Source: DATMTS01 sp035564555
GTDB lineage: Bacteria > Actinomycetota > Actinomycetes > Actinomycetales > Microbacteriaceae
Direction: 5' to 3'
NCBI GenBank assembly: GCA_035564555.1
Contig: DATMTS010000037.1
Span: forward strand, 1 to 11,894
Length of the DNA stretch: 11,894 nucleotides
In this document: positions 5,739-11,894 of the stretch, in pieces
Numbering within the stretch: the stretch's first letter is position 1
How the letters are laid out: each line of letters begins with the position of its first letter
Program-made: the position numbers and the translations under genes
The notes under the pieces: model-generated
Database searches by the model: none
Told to the model about the DNA's origin: nothing
The model's input: the letters and a program-made list of their open reading frames with translations, nothing else

Positions 5739-6116
5739 TCAGGGGATGTAGCCGACGGGAGGCGTCGGCGGTGGCGGCTCCCGGTGCTGCCAGATGTGCT
5801 GCTCAAGGGAACCGATGTACGCGCGGGAGGCCGACTTGTCGGCCCACATCTTGTCCAGCCGCTCGGAGTGCTCCACCCGCTCCGCCGCGATCTCCGCCCG
5901 CTCAGACGCGAGTTGCGTGGCGAACTCCTCGCGCTCCTTGCGACGCTCCTCGCGTTCCGCGTTGCGCTCCTCCTGCAACTGGTCGATCAGCATCTGCCGG
6001 TCGTCCCGCTGCTTCCCGCGCATCGCCACCCATGCTGTGAACACGCCGCCCACGGCGCCGATGACAGCCGCGGCAGCGCCGACGAGGACCGTCGGGTCGA
6101 CGCTGAGGCCGATCAT
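5739..6116 (-). CDS. Membrane-anchored coiled-coil protein of the lysis cassette
   Basis: A 125-residue protein with one N-terminal membrane span (about residues 8-32). A long, highly charged Glu/Arg helix follows (about 36-95) that should form a coiled coil, then a Pro-rich end (PPPPTPP). The ATG overlaps the stop of the lytic enzyme as ATGA (6113-6116), so it is translationally coupled to it. One-span proteins of this kind commonly sit beside endolysin and holin genes in actinophages and are listed as second holins or as spanin-like or regulatory lysis proteins. The exact role is not known. The family is judged from topology and position, not from a specific motif. Confidence 0.7.
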   Translation of the reverse strand: MIGLSVDPTVLVGAAAAVIGAVGGVFTAWVAMRGKQRDDRQMLIDQLQEERNAEREERRKEREEFATQLASERAEIAAERVEHSERLDKMWADKSASRAYIGSLEQHIWQHREPPPPTPPVGYIP

Positions 6117-6526
6117 GCGCTGATCGTGCCGCGGAAGATCGCCACAGCGGTCTTCCCCTGCAAGTCGTTCGACGCGAACAGCTTCACCCGCAGCCGCTGG
6201 CCCGCGTTCAGGTGCACCGGCGGCACCGGCGACTGGTGCATCGTCCGGCCGCTCGAATGCGGGAACTCGTCACCGCCCAGGCTGGCCGACCTCACCACCA
6301 CCCGCCCGGTCGAGTCCACCGTGTCGATGACGAACTGCACCTGGTAGGCGGCGTCCGGCTGGCCCGCCTCCGTGGTGTCGATCGCGACATACAGCGACCC
6401 CGAGAGGACGTCACTCGGGCCGTTCGCGATCGTCACATAGCGCTTGTCGCCCCACAGCAGGTATCGGGGCGTCGCGTCCACGACGGCGCCCGGGTTGAAC
6501 ACGAGCGTCTTGACTTCGGCAGACAT
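6113..6526 (-). CDS. Possible nested product: C-terminal beta-rich domain of the lysin (internal start)
   Basis: An in-frame ATG at 6526-6524 is preceded by GGAGGAAAG, a near-ideal ribosome-binding site with slightly short spacing. It lies exactly at the linker between the enzyme and the beta-rich domain. Initiation here would give a separate 137-residue protein, beginning MSAEVKTLVF and ending FRGTISA. The domain might then assemble around the full-length enzyme, or serve as an independent virion or binding protein. Nested translation of this kind is known for some phage lysins. Here it rests only on the site and its placement. Confidence 0.45.
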   Translation of the reverse strand: MSAEVKTLVFNPGAVVDATPRYLLWGDKRYVTIANGPSDVLSGSLYVAIDTTEAGQPDAAYQVQFVIDTVDSTGRVVVRSASLGGDEFPHSSGRTMHQSPVPPVHLNAGQRLRVKLFASNDLQGKTAVAIFRGTISA

Positions 6527-7075
6527 CTTTCCTCCGATCGGGAATGGCACGGCGACGCCAACGGATGCCGGCGCGGGACCCGACGGCGTGGGAACAGTGC
6601 CCCACAACGCCGTGCGGATCGCGATCGCGCGCGCATCCTGCTTCGCGTACCGGTCCGGGAACGCTGATCCCTGCACGGCCTGCGCGACCGCACCGTTCAT
6701 CATGTGCAGCCAGTCGTGGCGCAGGAGCGCGTCGACGAACTTGTCGGTCGACGTATCCACGTCCATCAGCTCGGCCGTGGTGCCCCAGTTCGCCGTCGAG
6801 TTCACCGCCCCGCCGACCTGCTGCTGGAACAGGCCCACCGAGCCGTGATCCCATCCGACGTCGTCATGCGGGAGATTGAGAGACGCCGGGTTGTTGCCGT
6901 TCGCGTACATCTTCAGTCCGGACTCGACGAGTGCGGTTGCGAGCGTGATGTCGGCGATGCGCTTCCCGTAGGTGCCGTCATCGCCGGTGAACTTGCGCGC
7001 CTCGATGTGCGCGACGATCTTCTGCGCCCATGCGAACTGGCGCGGCGTGAGGCCGAGCGCTGCAGCACTGGTCAT
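6113..7075 (-). CDS. Lysozyme/transglycosylase-like peptidoglycan hydrolase fused to a beta-rich domain
   Basis: A 320-residue protein. Residues 1-160 have the lysozyme or lytic-transglycosylase pattern of actinophage lysins: ATALVESGLKMYAN with probable catalytic Glu51, then SLNLPHDDVGWDHGSVGLFQQQ, and later FPDRYAKQDARAI. A Pro-rich linker (162-182) leads to a beta-rich domain (about 184-320). No known wall-binding motif is recognisable in it. The linker encodes GGAGG 4 nt before Met184 (ATG at 6526-6524), so the last 137 residues may also be made alone. The gene follows the capsid gene and precedes the holin genes, so it probably provides host lysis. A hydrolase so close to the head genes could also be a virion part that helps DNA entry. 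The ATG at 7075-7073 has AGGAG upstream. Confidence 0.84.
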   Translation of the reverse strand: MTSAAALGLTPRQFAWAQKIVAHIEARKFTGDDGTYGKRIADITLATALVESGLKMYANGNNPASLNLPHDDVGWDHGSVGLFQQQVGGAVNSTANWGTTAELMDVDTSTDKFVDALLRHDWLHMMNGAVAQAVQGSAFPDRYAKQDARAIAIRTALWGTVPTPSGPAPASVGVAVPFPIGGKMSAEVKTLVFNPGAVVDATPRYLLWGDKRYVTIANGPSDVLSGSLYVAIDTTEAGQPDAAYQVQFVIDTVDSTGRVVVRSASLGGDEFPHSSGRTMHQSPVPPVHLNAGQRLRVKLFASNDLQGKTAVAIFRGTISA

Positions 7076-7101
7076 GACGGCTCCTCTCGGGAATGCCTGG
7101 G

Positions 7102-7135
7102 GTCGGCGCCCCGTGAGTGACCGCGGGGCGCCGAC
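7102..7135. terminator. GC-rich hairpin between capsid and lysin genes
   Basis: GTCGGCGCCCC (7102-7112) and GGGGCGCCGAC (7125-7135) form a perfect 11-bp stem with a 12-nt loop. It lies 7 nt after the capsid stop on the minus strand and about 27 nt before the lysin start. No U-tract follows. It could be a partial terminator that lowers lysis-gene expression relative to capsid, or a 3' stabiliser of the capsid mRNA. Confidence 0.6.
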
Positions 7136-7141
7136 GAGGGG

Positions 7142-8299
7142 TTACGCCTGCGAGACGAGCGAGAAGAAGTTCGCGCTCGAGCGGATCGCGGCGATGTAGC
7201 CGAACAGGCCGACATCGATGTTGCCGATCGACACCTGCACCTGCTCCGCGCGGACCGGCGAACCGGGCAGCTCGTAGCCGGTGATGCCCGCCGTGCCGTT
7301 GCCGACGAGCACGTCGCCCGCGGCCACGGTGCCGGACAGGTCGGGGCGGATCGAGAGCGTGCCCTCGATGTTGCCCTGAGTGACCGCGCCCAGGTCCAGC
7401 TTCAGGAACGCCGGAGCCTGCAGCTTCGAGTTCTTGATCAGGTCCTTGAACAGGACCACCGGGAGCACCGCGAGGTTCGCGATGCCGCCGCCCTGGTTCA
7501 GGACGTTGACCACGCCGTCGAGGATCTGGTTCGTCACCGGGTCGATGCTCGAACCGGTCGGCGCGGCGCCCATCACGGTCGCGGTCATGCCGGCCGTCAT
7601 GGCGTTGATCATCTGCTGGTCACGCCAGACGTAGTAGTTGTACAGCTGGGCTCGGAAGTACGAGCTCAGCGCCGACGCGCTGATGCCGAAGTCGAACGGG
7701 GTCCGGTCGAACGAGTCGGCGCCTGCCCAGCGTGCGGCGTCCACCGTCACCGGCGACCACTTGGCACCGGTCGACGTGACGGCCGCGCCGGCGTCGCCCT
7801 TCGTGCCGCCGGTCGGGAAGGTGGTCAGCTGGAAGCCGTGCACCGTCGGCTGAGTGAGGTCGTCGTGCGCGATCGCGTTCCAGATGCCGTTGAACTGGAC
7901 GCGGGTCAGCAGCTCGCCGATCCACTGGGGCGCGTTCGTGTTCACCAGGCCACCGCTGACGGCGTCGGCGAGGCCGATGTCGGTCAGGGCGGCGAACACG
8001 TTCGCGCTCTTCGTGGTGAGGCTCTTCAGCACCTCTTCGCGGCCCTCCGGCAGACGGCCTGCCGACCGCGCCGCGAAGAGGTTCATGACCTCGTTGTACG
8101 AGGGGCCCTTGTTCTCGACGACCGGCTGCGTGGTGCCGACGCCCGGGTGACGCTCGAGGGCGACCGGGAACACCGGACGCTCGTTCTCCTGGCCGAACGC
8201 TTCCTTGAACGCGGCGGCCATGGCCTTGTAGTCGAACGCCGCTGCGGGCGCCTGGGTCTGCTCCTCTGCCGGAGCCTCGGGTGCCTGCTTCTCGGGCAT
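7142..8299 (-). CDS. Probable nested product: scaffold linker plus major capsid protein (internal start)
   Basis: Within the protease-capsid fusion, ATG 8299-8297 (Met265) is preceded by AAGAGGAG with a 6-nt gap, as good a ribosome-binding site as those of the real genes here. Translation from it would give a 385-residue protein with the charged linker as N-terminal scaffold and the complete capsid domain. A head needs hundreds of capsid subunits but few proteases, so internal initiation would solve the stoichiometry problem of the fusion, much as lambda Nu3 is nested in gene C. The site is seen directly; its use is inferred. Confidence 0.6.
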   Translation of the reverse strand: MPEKQAPEAPAEEQTQAPAAAFDYKAMAAAFKEAFGQENERPVFPVALERHPGVGTTQPVVENKGPSYNEVMNLFAARSAGRLPEGREEVLKSLTTKSANVFAALTDIGLADAVSGGLVNTNAPQWIGELLTRVQFNGIWNAIAHDDLTQPTVHGFQLTTFPTGGTKGDAGAAVTSTGAKWSPVTVDAARWAGADSFDRTPFDFGISASALSSYFRAQLYNYYVWRDQQMINAMTAGMTATVMGAAPTGSSIDPVTNQILDGVVNVLNQGGGIANLAVLPVVLFKDLIKNSKLQAPAFLKLDLGAVTQGNIEGTLSIRPDLSGTVAAGDVLVGNGTAGITGYELPGSPVRAEQVQVSIGNIDVGLFGYIAAIRSSANFFSLVSQA

Positions 8300-9091
8300 G
8301 GCATTCTCCTCTTGGATCGGTGCCGCGTCCTGCGGCGTTTCTCCCGGCTCCGGATGGGTCGGGATGTCTTCGATGTCGAGCACGCGGGGCGCGCTCTTGG
8401 CGCGGCGCATGGCCGCAATCCGCTTCAGCGGCGGCTTCGGTGCTGACGCGCGGCCCTGATACGCGAACGCGGACAGGTCGAACGGGTCGTCTTCCTGCTG
8501 CGGGTCCGTGTTCCGGTCGACCCGGTCGGCGAGACCCGCGATCACCGCCTCATCTGCCGAATACCAGGTCTCGGCCTGCATGATCGACCGCCAGTCCTCC
8601 GGCGTGCCGCCCGCTTTCGCCGCGTACATTGACGCGAGGTTCATCGACACCCGGTCGAGGTTGTCGGCCTCCGCGCGCAGGTCCTCCGCGTCACCGCGAG
8701 CGAACGACCACGCATCGTGGATCATCAGCTCGGCGTTCGGCGACATCACCACGTCGTTGGCGCCCGTCAGCAGGAAGCTGGCCGCGGATGCCGCGAGACC
8801 GTCGACGGTCGCGGTGACGTTCGCGGGATGCCTCGCGAGCGCGTTCCGCATCGCGATCGCCGCGTACACGTCGCCGCCGGGCGAGTTGACGTACAGGTTG
8901 ATCTGCCCGACGTCGAGCGCTGCGATCTGCTGCACGAACTCCTGGGCGGCGACGTCGATGCCGTCGCCCCAGAAGTCGACGTCGACGATGTCGCCGTACA
9001 CGTACACGTCAGCCTGCGTGCCGCCGGACAGGAGCGCCTTGGGCGCCTCGATCCGGAACCACGCCTTCTCAGACGGCTTCTTGCTGCCCAC
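7142..9091 (-). CDS. Fused ClpP-like head maturation protease and HK97-fold major capsid protein
   Basis: A 649-residue fusion. Residues 27-192 are a ClpP-type (S14-like) phage protease: LYVNSPGGDVYAA (67-79), nucleophile Ser102 in GLAASAASF, His125 in MIHDAW, and the closing YSADEAVIAGLADRV. I cannot place the third catalytic residue. Residues about 195-325 are a charged, Pro/Gln/Glu-rich linker like a scaffolding or delta domain. Residues about 330-649 form the major capsid protein, with SYNEVMNLFAARSAG at its start and a typical beta-rich C-terminus. The start is GTG 9091-9089, because GGAGGAG lies 6 nt upstream. It overlaps the portal gene by 23 nt, and a farther start would lie deep in portal. 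The protease should cut the linker during head maturation. A strong internal start for the capsid part is described separately. Confidence 0.92.
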   Translation of the reverse strand: MGSKKPSEKAWFRIEAPKALLSGGTQADVYVYGDIVDVDFWGDGIDVAAQEFVQQIAALDVGQINLYVNSPGGDVYAAIAMRNALARHPANVTATVDGLAASAASFLLTGANDVVMSPNAELMIHDAWSFARGDAEDLRAEADNLDRVSMNLASMYAAKAGGTPEDWRSIMQAETWYSADEAVIAGLADRVDRNTDPQQEDDPFDLSAFAYQGRASAPKPPLKRIAAMRRAKSAPRVLDIEDIPTHPEPGETPQDAAPIQEENAMPEKQAPEAPAEEQTQAPAAAFDYKAMAAAFKEAFGQENERPVFPVALERHPGVGTTQPVVENKGPSYNEVMNLFAARSAGRLPEGREEVLKSLTTKSANVFAALTDIGLADAVSGGLVNTNAPQWIGELLTRVQFNGIWNAIAHDDLTQPTVHGFQLTTFPTGGTKGDAGAAVTSTGAKWSPVTVDAARWAGADSFDRTPFDFGISASALSSYFRAQLYNYYVWRDQQMINAMTAGMTATVMGAAPTGSSIDPVTNQILDGVVNVLNQGGGIANLAVLPVVLFKDLIKNSKLQAPAFLKLDLGAVTQGNIEGTLSIRPDLSGTVAAGDVLVGNGTAGITGYELPGSPVRAEQVQVSIGNIDVGLFGYIAAIRSSANFFSLVSQA

Positions 9092-10184
9092 TGGTGTCTC
9101 CTCCGGGTTCGGCCGGCGCGGGGCCGGTGAGGGATGTCGTGAACCGTCGCTGCAGAGCAGACGCGGCGATGTTGTCGGGTGCGATGACCGGCCGGAAACG
9201 CATCTGGATGCGGGTGCCGTTCGGCACCACGTCATTCAGCGAGAGCCGCGCCGTGATCGGGATCGTCCAGAACGGCAGGTCGAACTCGTAGAAATCGGCC
9301 CGCTGCCCCTCCTGCGTCTCGTAAGTCAGGGAGCCTGCGCCGCCGGTGGAGTCGACCATGCCGCCGTCGATGCCGGCGTGAGAGCCGATGTCGGTACGGA
9401 TCTGGTCGCGCGACTTCGTGAACAGGTCGCCGTCACCCAGCGAGCCCTTGTTCACGGTCATCTTCACGCCAGGCGGCGTCATGCCCACCGCAGGAGCGCC
9501 CGAGTAGTGCTTCTGCTGCCACGCCTTCACGTAGGCGTCGACTTCCTCCTGCGACAGCTCGGCGTCGTCCGACACCTCGAGGTTGATGATCGCTGCGGGT
9601 GCGCGCATGCGCGCCGTCCACGCCCGCTCGATGTCCCGCGCGCCCATCAGGGTGCGCTGCGCCTGTCCGAGCAGGCCCGCCCACATCGGGATGTTGAACA
9701 GCAGGTAGTCGTTCGGGTTCGCCGGCGCCTGGTCGATGTTGATCGTCCCGACCGCGCCGAACGAGTTGTACTCGCCGTCGAAGTTCCACCGCTCCCGCGG
9801 CAGCCACCGGGCGCCGAGGATCTGCCCCATCGACCCGCGGGCCACCACCCACAGCGACGAACCGTGGAAATACAGGTCATCGGCGGTGAGCCACATCCGG
9901 AACTCGGGCGGCTCGCCCAGGTCGCCCCGGTCCAGGAACGTCGGCTGCGGCGTGTTCTCCACGCCCGATCCGTTGTCCGCGACGAGCTGCATCTGCGCCA
10001 GCTTCGACACGATCGTGTGATGCGCGCGCGCCACACCCGGGATCGTCAACGCCTCCCACCGCGTCATCGGCGCCGTGAGGATGTCGAGCGGGTCGATCGA
10101 GTTCCAGTCGAACGTGACCGGCCATGGACGCTCCATAAACTCGATCTGCTGACGCTTCGGGAAGAACTTTTCAAGCAGGCCCAC
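9069..10184 (-). CDS. Portal protein (HK97-type)
   Basis: A 371-residue protein forming the dodecameric DNA gate at the head vertex. The start is GTG 10184-10182, with a perfect AGGAGG 7 nt upstream that overlaps the terminase stop. Portal features in order are an N-terminal wing with MTRWEALTIPGVARAHHTI (about 40-58), and the LWVVARGSMGQILGARWLPR strand region. A central stem helix follows around ERAWTARMRAPAAIINL, and a late QIRTDIGSHAGIDGGMVD block that resembles the conserved crown/stem segment of actinophage portals. It is slightly shorter than many HK97-type portals (about 400 or more). The C-terminus is a Pro/Gly-rich tail that overlaps the protease start. No MuF-like domain is attached. 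The order terminase, portal, protease, capsid is canonical. Confidence 0.92.
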   Translation of the reverse strand: MGLLEKFFPKRQQIEFMERPWPVTFDWNSIDPLDILTAPMTRWEALTIPGVARAHHTIVSKLAQMQLVADNGSGVENTPQPTFLDRGDLGEPPEFRMWLTADDLYFHGSSLWVVARGSMGQILGARWLPRERWNFDGEYNSFGAVGTINIDQAPANPNDYLLFNIPMWAGLLGQAQRTLMGARDIERAWTARMRAPAAIINLEVSDDAELSQEEVDAYVKAWQQKHYSGAPAVGMTPPGVKMTVNKGSLGDGDLFTKSRDQIRTDIGSHAGIDGGMVDSTGGAGSLTYETQEGQRADFYEFDLPFWTIPITARLSLNDVVPNGTRIQMRFRPVIAPDNIAASALQRRFTTSLTGPAPAEPGGDTSGQQEAV

Positions 10185-10195
10185 GGCCGAACCTC

Positions 10196-11857
10196 CTAGA
10201 AATTGGGGACGAACTTCTGCTTCGGCCGGTCCTGGTCATAGGCGCGCAGTGCCATGGCGGCGCCCTCGAGCGGTGTGATGTCGTCTATCGGGTCCGTCGT
10301 GCCGAAACCCCAGGCCGAGAGAATCCGGCGCTTCACCGCGACTGCGACCGCGTCATTCATGGCCGCCTGGTTGTGGTGCACGAAGTGGCCCGTGTCTATC
10401 TCCTTCACGAGCAGCGCGGCGGCCGTCGTGATGTTCCGCGTCGACTGGGGCGAGAACCGGATCTGCGGGCGCTTCTGCGCGAGCGCTTCCGTCTCCACCA
10501 GCACCACACCGAGCGAGTCGTGCACCAGCGGCACCTTGTACTTCAGACAGAAGGCGTGCACCTTCTCCTGCACCCACGCGACGCCGCGGTCATGCATGAT
10601 GACCATCGCGTGCGGCTTCGCCTTCTCGTCCCGCCACGCGATCGTCAGCGACGCGACGGTCTGGTCACGGTGCACCGTCAGCGCAACGGCGAACCGCTCC
10701 GGGATCTTCGGCAGGTCGCCGTCGTCCGCGCGCTTGCCCCACACGTCCGGCTTGATCATCCGGTTCGAGACACCCTCGATACCGAAGATCGACAGGTACT
10801 CGCGGAGGAACTTCTCCGGCTTCATCGTGCGCCAGTTGGTCTGCACACGCTCGATGGTGGTCAGCGTCCCGATGCCCGGATGCGCCTCGAGCACCAGCGG
10901 GAGCGTTGTCTCCCACGACTCGATGTCCTCGATCGTCGTGTGCTCTGGTGCGCAGTACTCGAGGATGCCGGCCTCACCCGCGTGACCGTCCTCGAGCCAG
11001 TTCCACAGCAGGTTCCCCGTGCGGAACTCTCCTGCCGTCCCCGCGACGACGATCTGCGCGTCCGGTCGAGTGTCCAGCGTCGGCAACGCGGCCGACAGTG
11101 TCTCCTCAGCCTTCTCCGCGTCCGCCTTGCTCGCCTCGTCGAGGATGACCATGTCGAACGCTTCGCCGATGAGGTCGTCGATCGACGACAGCCAGCAGAC
11201 CATCCCGCCCGACTGGAGGAACTCGACCCGCTCCTGCCCTGCCGACTTCACGATCTTGAACGGCCGGCTCGACTTGTCCGGGTATTTCCGCTCGAGCACC
11301 GGCACGACATCCTTGAGGAACCGTGCCCGGCCCGCCTTACCCGTCGTCATCGTCAGGATGCCGACTCGGTAATCCTCGAGCTCCCACGCGCGGCCGAGAC
11401 CTTCGGCGATGAGCGACGTCGACTTCGATGACCGGCGCGGCAGCATGATCACGTTCTGCCCGAGCCCGACCGCGAGCATGTCGGACACCAGCAGTTGCTG
11501 CGGGTGGATTGGCTTCTTTTCGGTGTTCAGTCCCAGCGCCTCCGCGCCTCGGATGAACCGGCGGCGCGTCTCCTCCGTGCCGCCGAGCGCCGAGCACGTC
11601 CGGGGGGCAATGCCGGAGTCACGAACGCCAACCCAGTCGAAGTCGCCGACGAACTGCACGGCCGACTTCGACTTCCGCGCGGTGCGCTTCGGCGCCGGCG
11701 CCGACTCGGCCGCCAGCACCCACCGGCGCAGCGTCGACGAGCTCACACCGACACGCTTCGCTACGGCATTGATCGCCGCCGTCCGCGACGACTTCCGCCT
11801 CGGATCCAGAACAGACTTGACCGCCCGGGCCTTCGAGATGTCATCCATCTGGTGCAT
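10196..11857 (-). CDS. terL: Large terminase with N-terminal helix-turn-helix domain
   Basis: A 553-residue DNA-packaging motor. I chose ATG 11857-11855 because GGGAGG lies 7 nt upstream; a TTG 15 nt farther up would place that site inside the gene. Residues 5-50 carry a helix-turn-helix (AAINAVAKRVGVSSSTLRRW) of the kind found in small terminases. A basic linker follows (about 55-67). The ATPase domain (about 115-300) has a divergent Walker A, LPRRSSKSTS (Lys145), and Walker B MVILDEAS (Asp240, Glu241). VVAGTAGE (270-277) fits the coupling motif. The RNase-H-like nuclease domain (about 385-515) has likely Asp447 (VHDSLG) and Asp502 (NDAVAV). The position where relatives have the first catalytic Asp reads TVHRD, so Thr394 or Asp398 occupies it. 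No separate small terminase is seen, so the N-terminal domain may do that job. Confidence 0.93.
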   Translation of the reverse strand: MHQMDDISKARAVKSVLDPRRKSSRTAAINAVAKRVGVSSSTLRRWVLAAESAPAPKRTARKSKSAVQFVGDFDWVGVRDSGIAPRTCSALGGTEETRRRFIRGAEALGLNTEKKPIHPQQLLVSDMLAVGLGQNVIMLPRRSSKSTSLIAEGLGRAWELEDYRVGILTMTTGKAGRARFLKDVVPVLERKYPDKSSRPFKIVKSAGQERVEFLQSGGMVCWLSSIDDLIGEAFDMVILDEASKADAEKAEETLSAALPTLDTRPDAQIVVAGTAGEFRTGNLLWNWLEDGHAGEAGILEYCAPEHTTIEDIESWETTLPLVLEAHPGIGTLTTIERVQTNWRTMKPEKFLREYLSIFGIEGVSNRMIKPDVWGKRADDGDLPKIPERFAVALTVHRDQTVASLTIAWRDEKAKPHAMVIMHDRGVAWVQEKVHAFCLKYKVPLVHDSLGVVLVETEALAQKRPQIRFSPQSTRNITTAAALLVKEIDTGHFVHHNQAAMNDAVAVAVKRRILSAWGFGTTDPIDDITPLEGAAMALRAYDQDRPKQKFVPNF

Positions 11858-11894
11858 CGGAAACCCTCCCAATACGCCGGGAATCGTCGCGATC
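11858..11894. promoter_or_regulatory. Terminase leader region with ribosome-binding site
   Basis: The last 37 bases of the window hold the GGGAGG ribosome-binding site (11870-11865, minus). No promoter can be recognised before the edge. If the molecule is circular, this stretch is also the 3' end of the membrane-protein gene that runs off the left edge, and the virion genes would then continue the Cro-led operon. Confidence 0.5.

Noticed and set aside
9092..9235. An upstream extension of the protease-capsid gene to an ATG at 9235
   Set aside because: The extra 48 residues overlap the portal gene deeply and look like a shadow frame. The GTG at 9091 has GGAGGAG at ideal spacing.
8508..10199. 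A 563-codon open frame on the plus strand opposite protease and portal
   Set aside because: It is a mirror frame of two clearly recognised minus-strand genes. Its product is rich in Arg and His, has no recognisable domain and no suitable ribosome-binding site.
10373..11431. A 352-codon open frame on the plus strand opposite the terminase
   Set aside because: It has an Arg/Leu/His-rich composition typical of antisense frames in high-GC genes and lies wholly inside the terminase gene.
11707..11857. A separate small terminase gene encoded by the helix-turn-helix segment
   Set aside because: The frame continues without a stop into the ATPase domain, and no good internal ribosome-binding site and start were seen at the border.
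1..11894. CRISPR arrays, insertion sequences or transposases
   Set aside because: No regularly spaced repeats, no transposase motif and no terminal inverted repeats with target duplications were seen.

Overview
The window is a compact, high-GC temperate phage-like genome or element, most likely from an actinobacterium. A Microbacteriaceae-type host is my inference from the gene families and codon use. Almost every base is coding, and neighbouring genes overlap or nearly touch.

Layout. A 132-bp divergent control region (761-892) separates two transcription units. On the plus strand are a helix-turn-helix repressor (893-1324), a small Cys-containing ORF (1321-1509) and a tyrosine integrase (1506-2420), chained by 4-nt overlaps, then a secreted lipoprotein (2451-2900). 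On the minus strand, leftward from the control region, are a Cro-like paralogue of the repressor (539-760) and two small membrane proteins (324-542; 1-327, cut by the window edge). The right two thirds is one long minus-strand virion and lysis unit. In transcription order it holds terminase (11857-10196), portal (10184-9069), a fused ClpP-like protease and major capsid protein (9091-7142), a fused lytic enzyme and beta-rich domain (7075-6113), a membrane/coiled-coil protein (6116-5739), a duplicated holin (5720-5193), a pectin-lyase-fold tailspike (5176-3368) and a head-tail-adaptor-like protein (3358-2966). A stem-loop at 2904-2949 lies between the convergent units.

How it may work. The repressor gene contains what looks like the 3' end of a tRNA gene in antisense, a typical attP core, just upstream of the integrase. 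This is the architecture of integration-dependent immunity known from mycobacteriophages such as BPs, Brujita and Giles. Integration would cut off the C-terminus of the repressor (ending VVAS, possibly a degradation tag) and separate the integrase from the repressor promoter. Because repressor, putative core and integrase are contiguous here, the sequence appears to be the unintegrated form.

Most striking is what is absent. No tail tube, tape measure, separate small terminase or replication gene is visible. Reading the left-edge ORF across a hypothetical junction to the right edge gives an open frame that stops just inside the terminase start, so the window could be a closed circle of about 11.9 kb. 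If so, it is either an extremely small short-tailed phage or a capsid-encoding satellite that borrows a helper's replication and possibly its tail. Gene fusions, two with strong ribosome-binding sites and ATGs at the domain junction, fit strong genome compaction.
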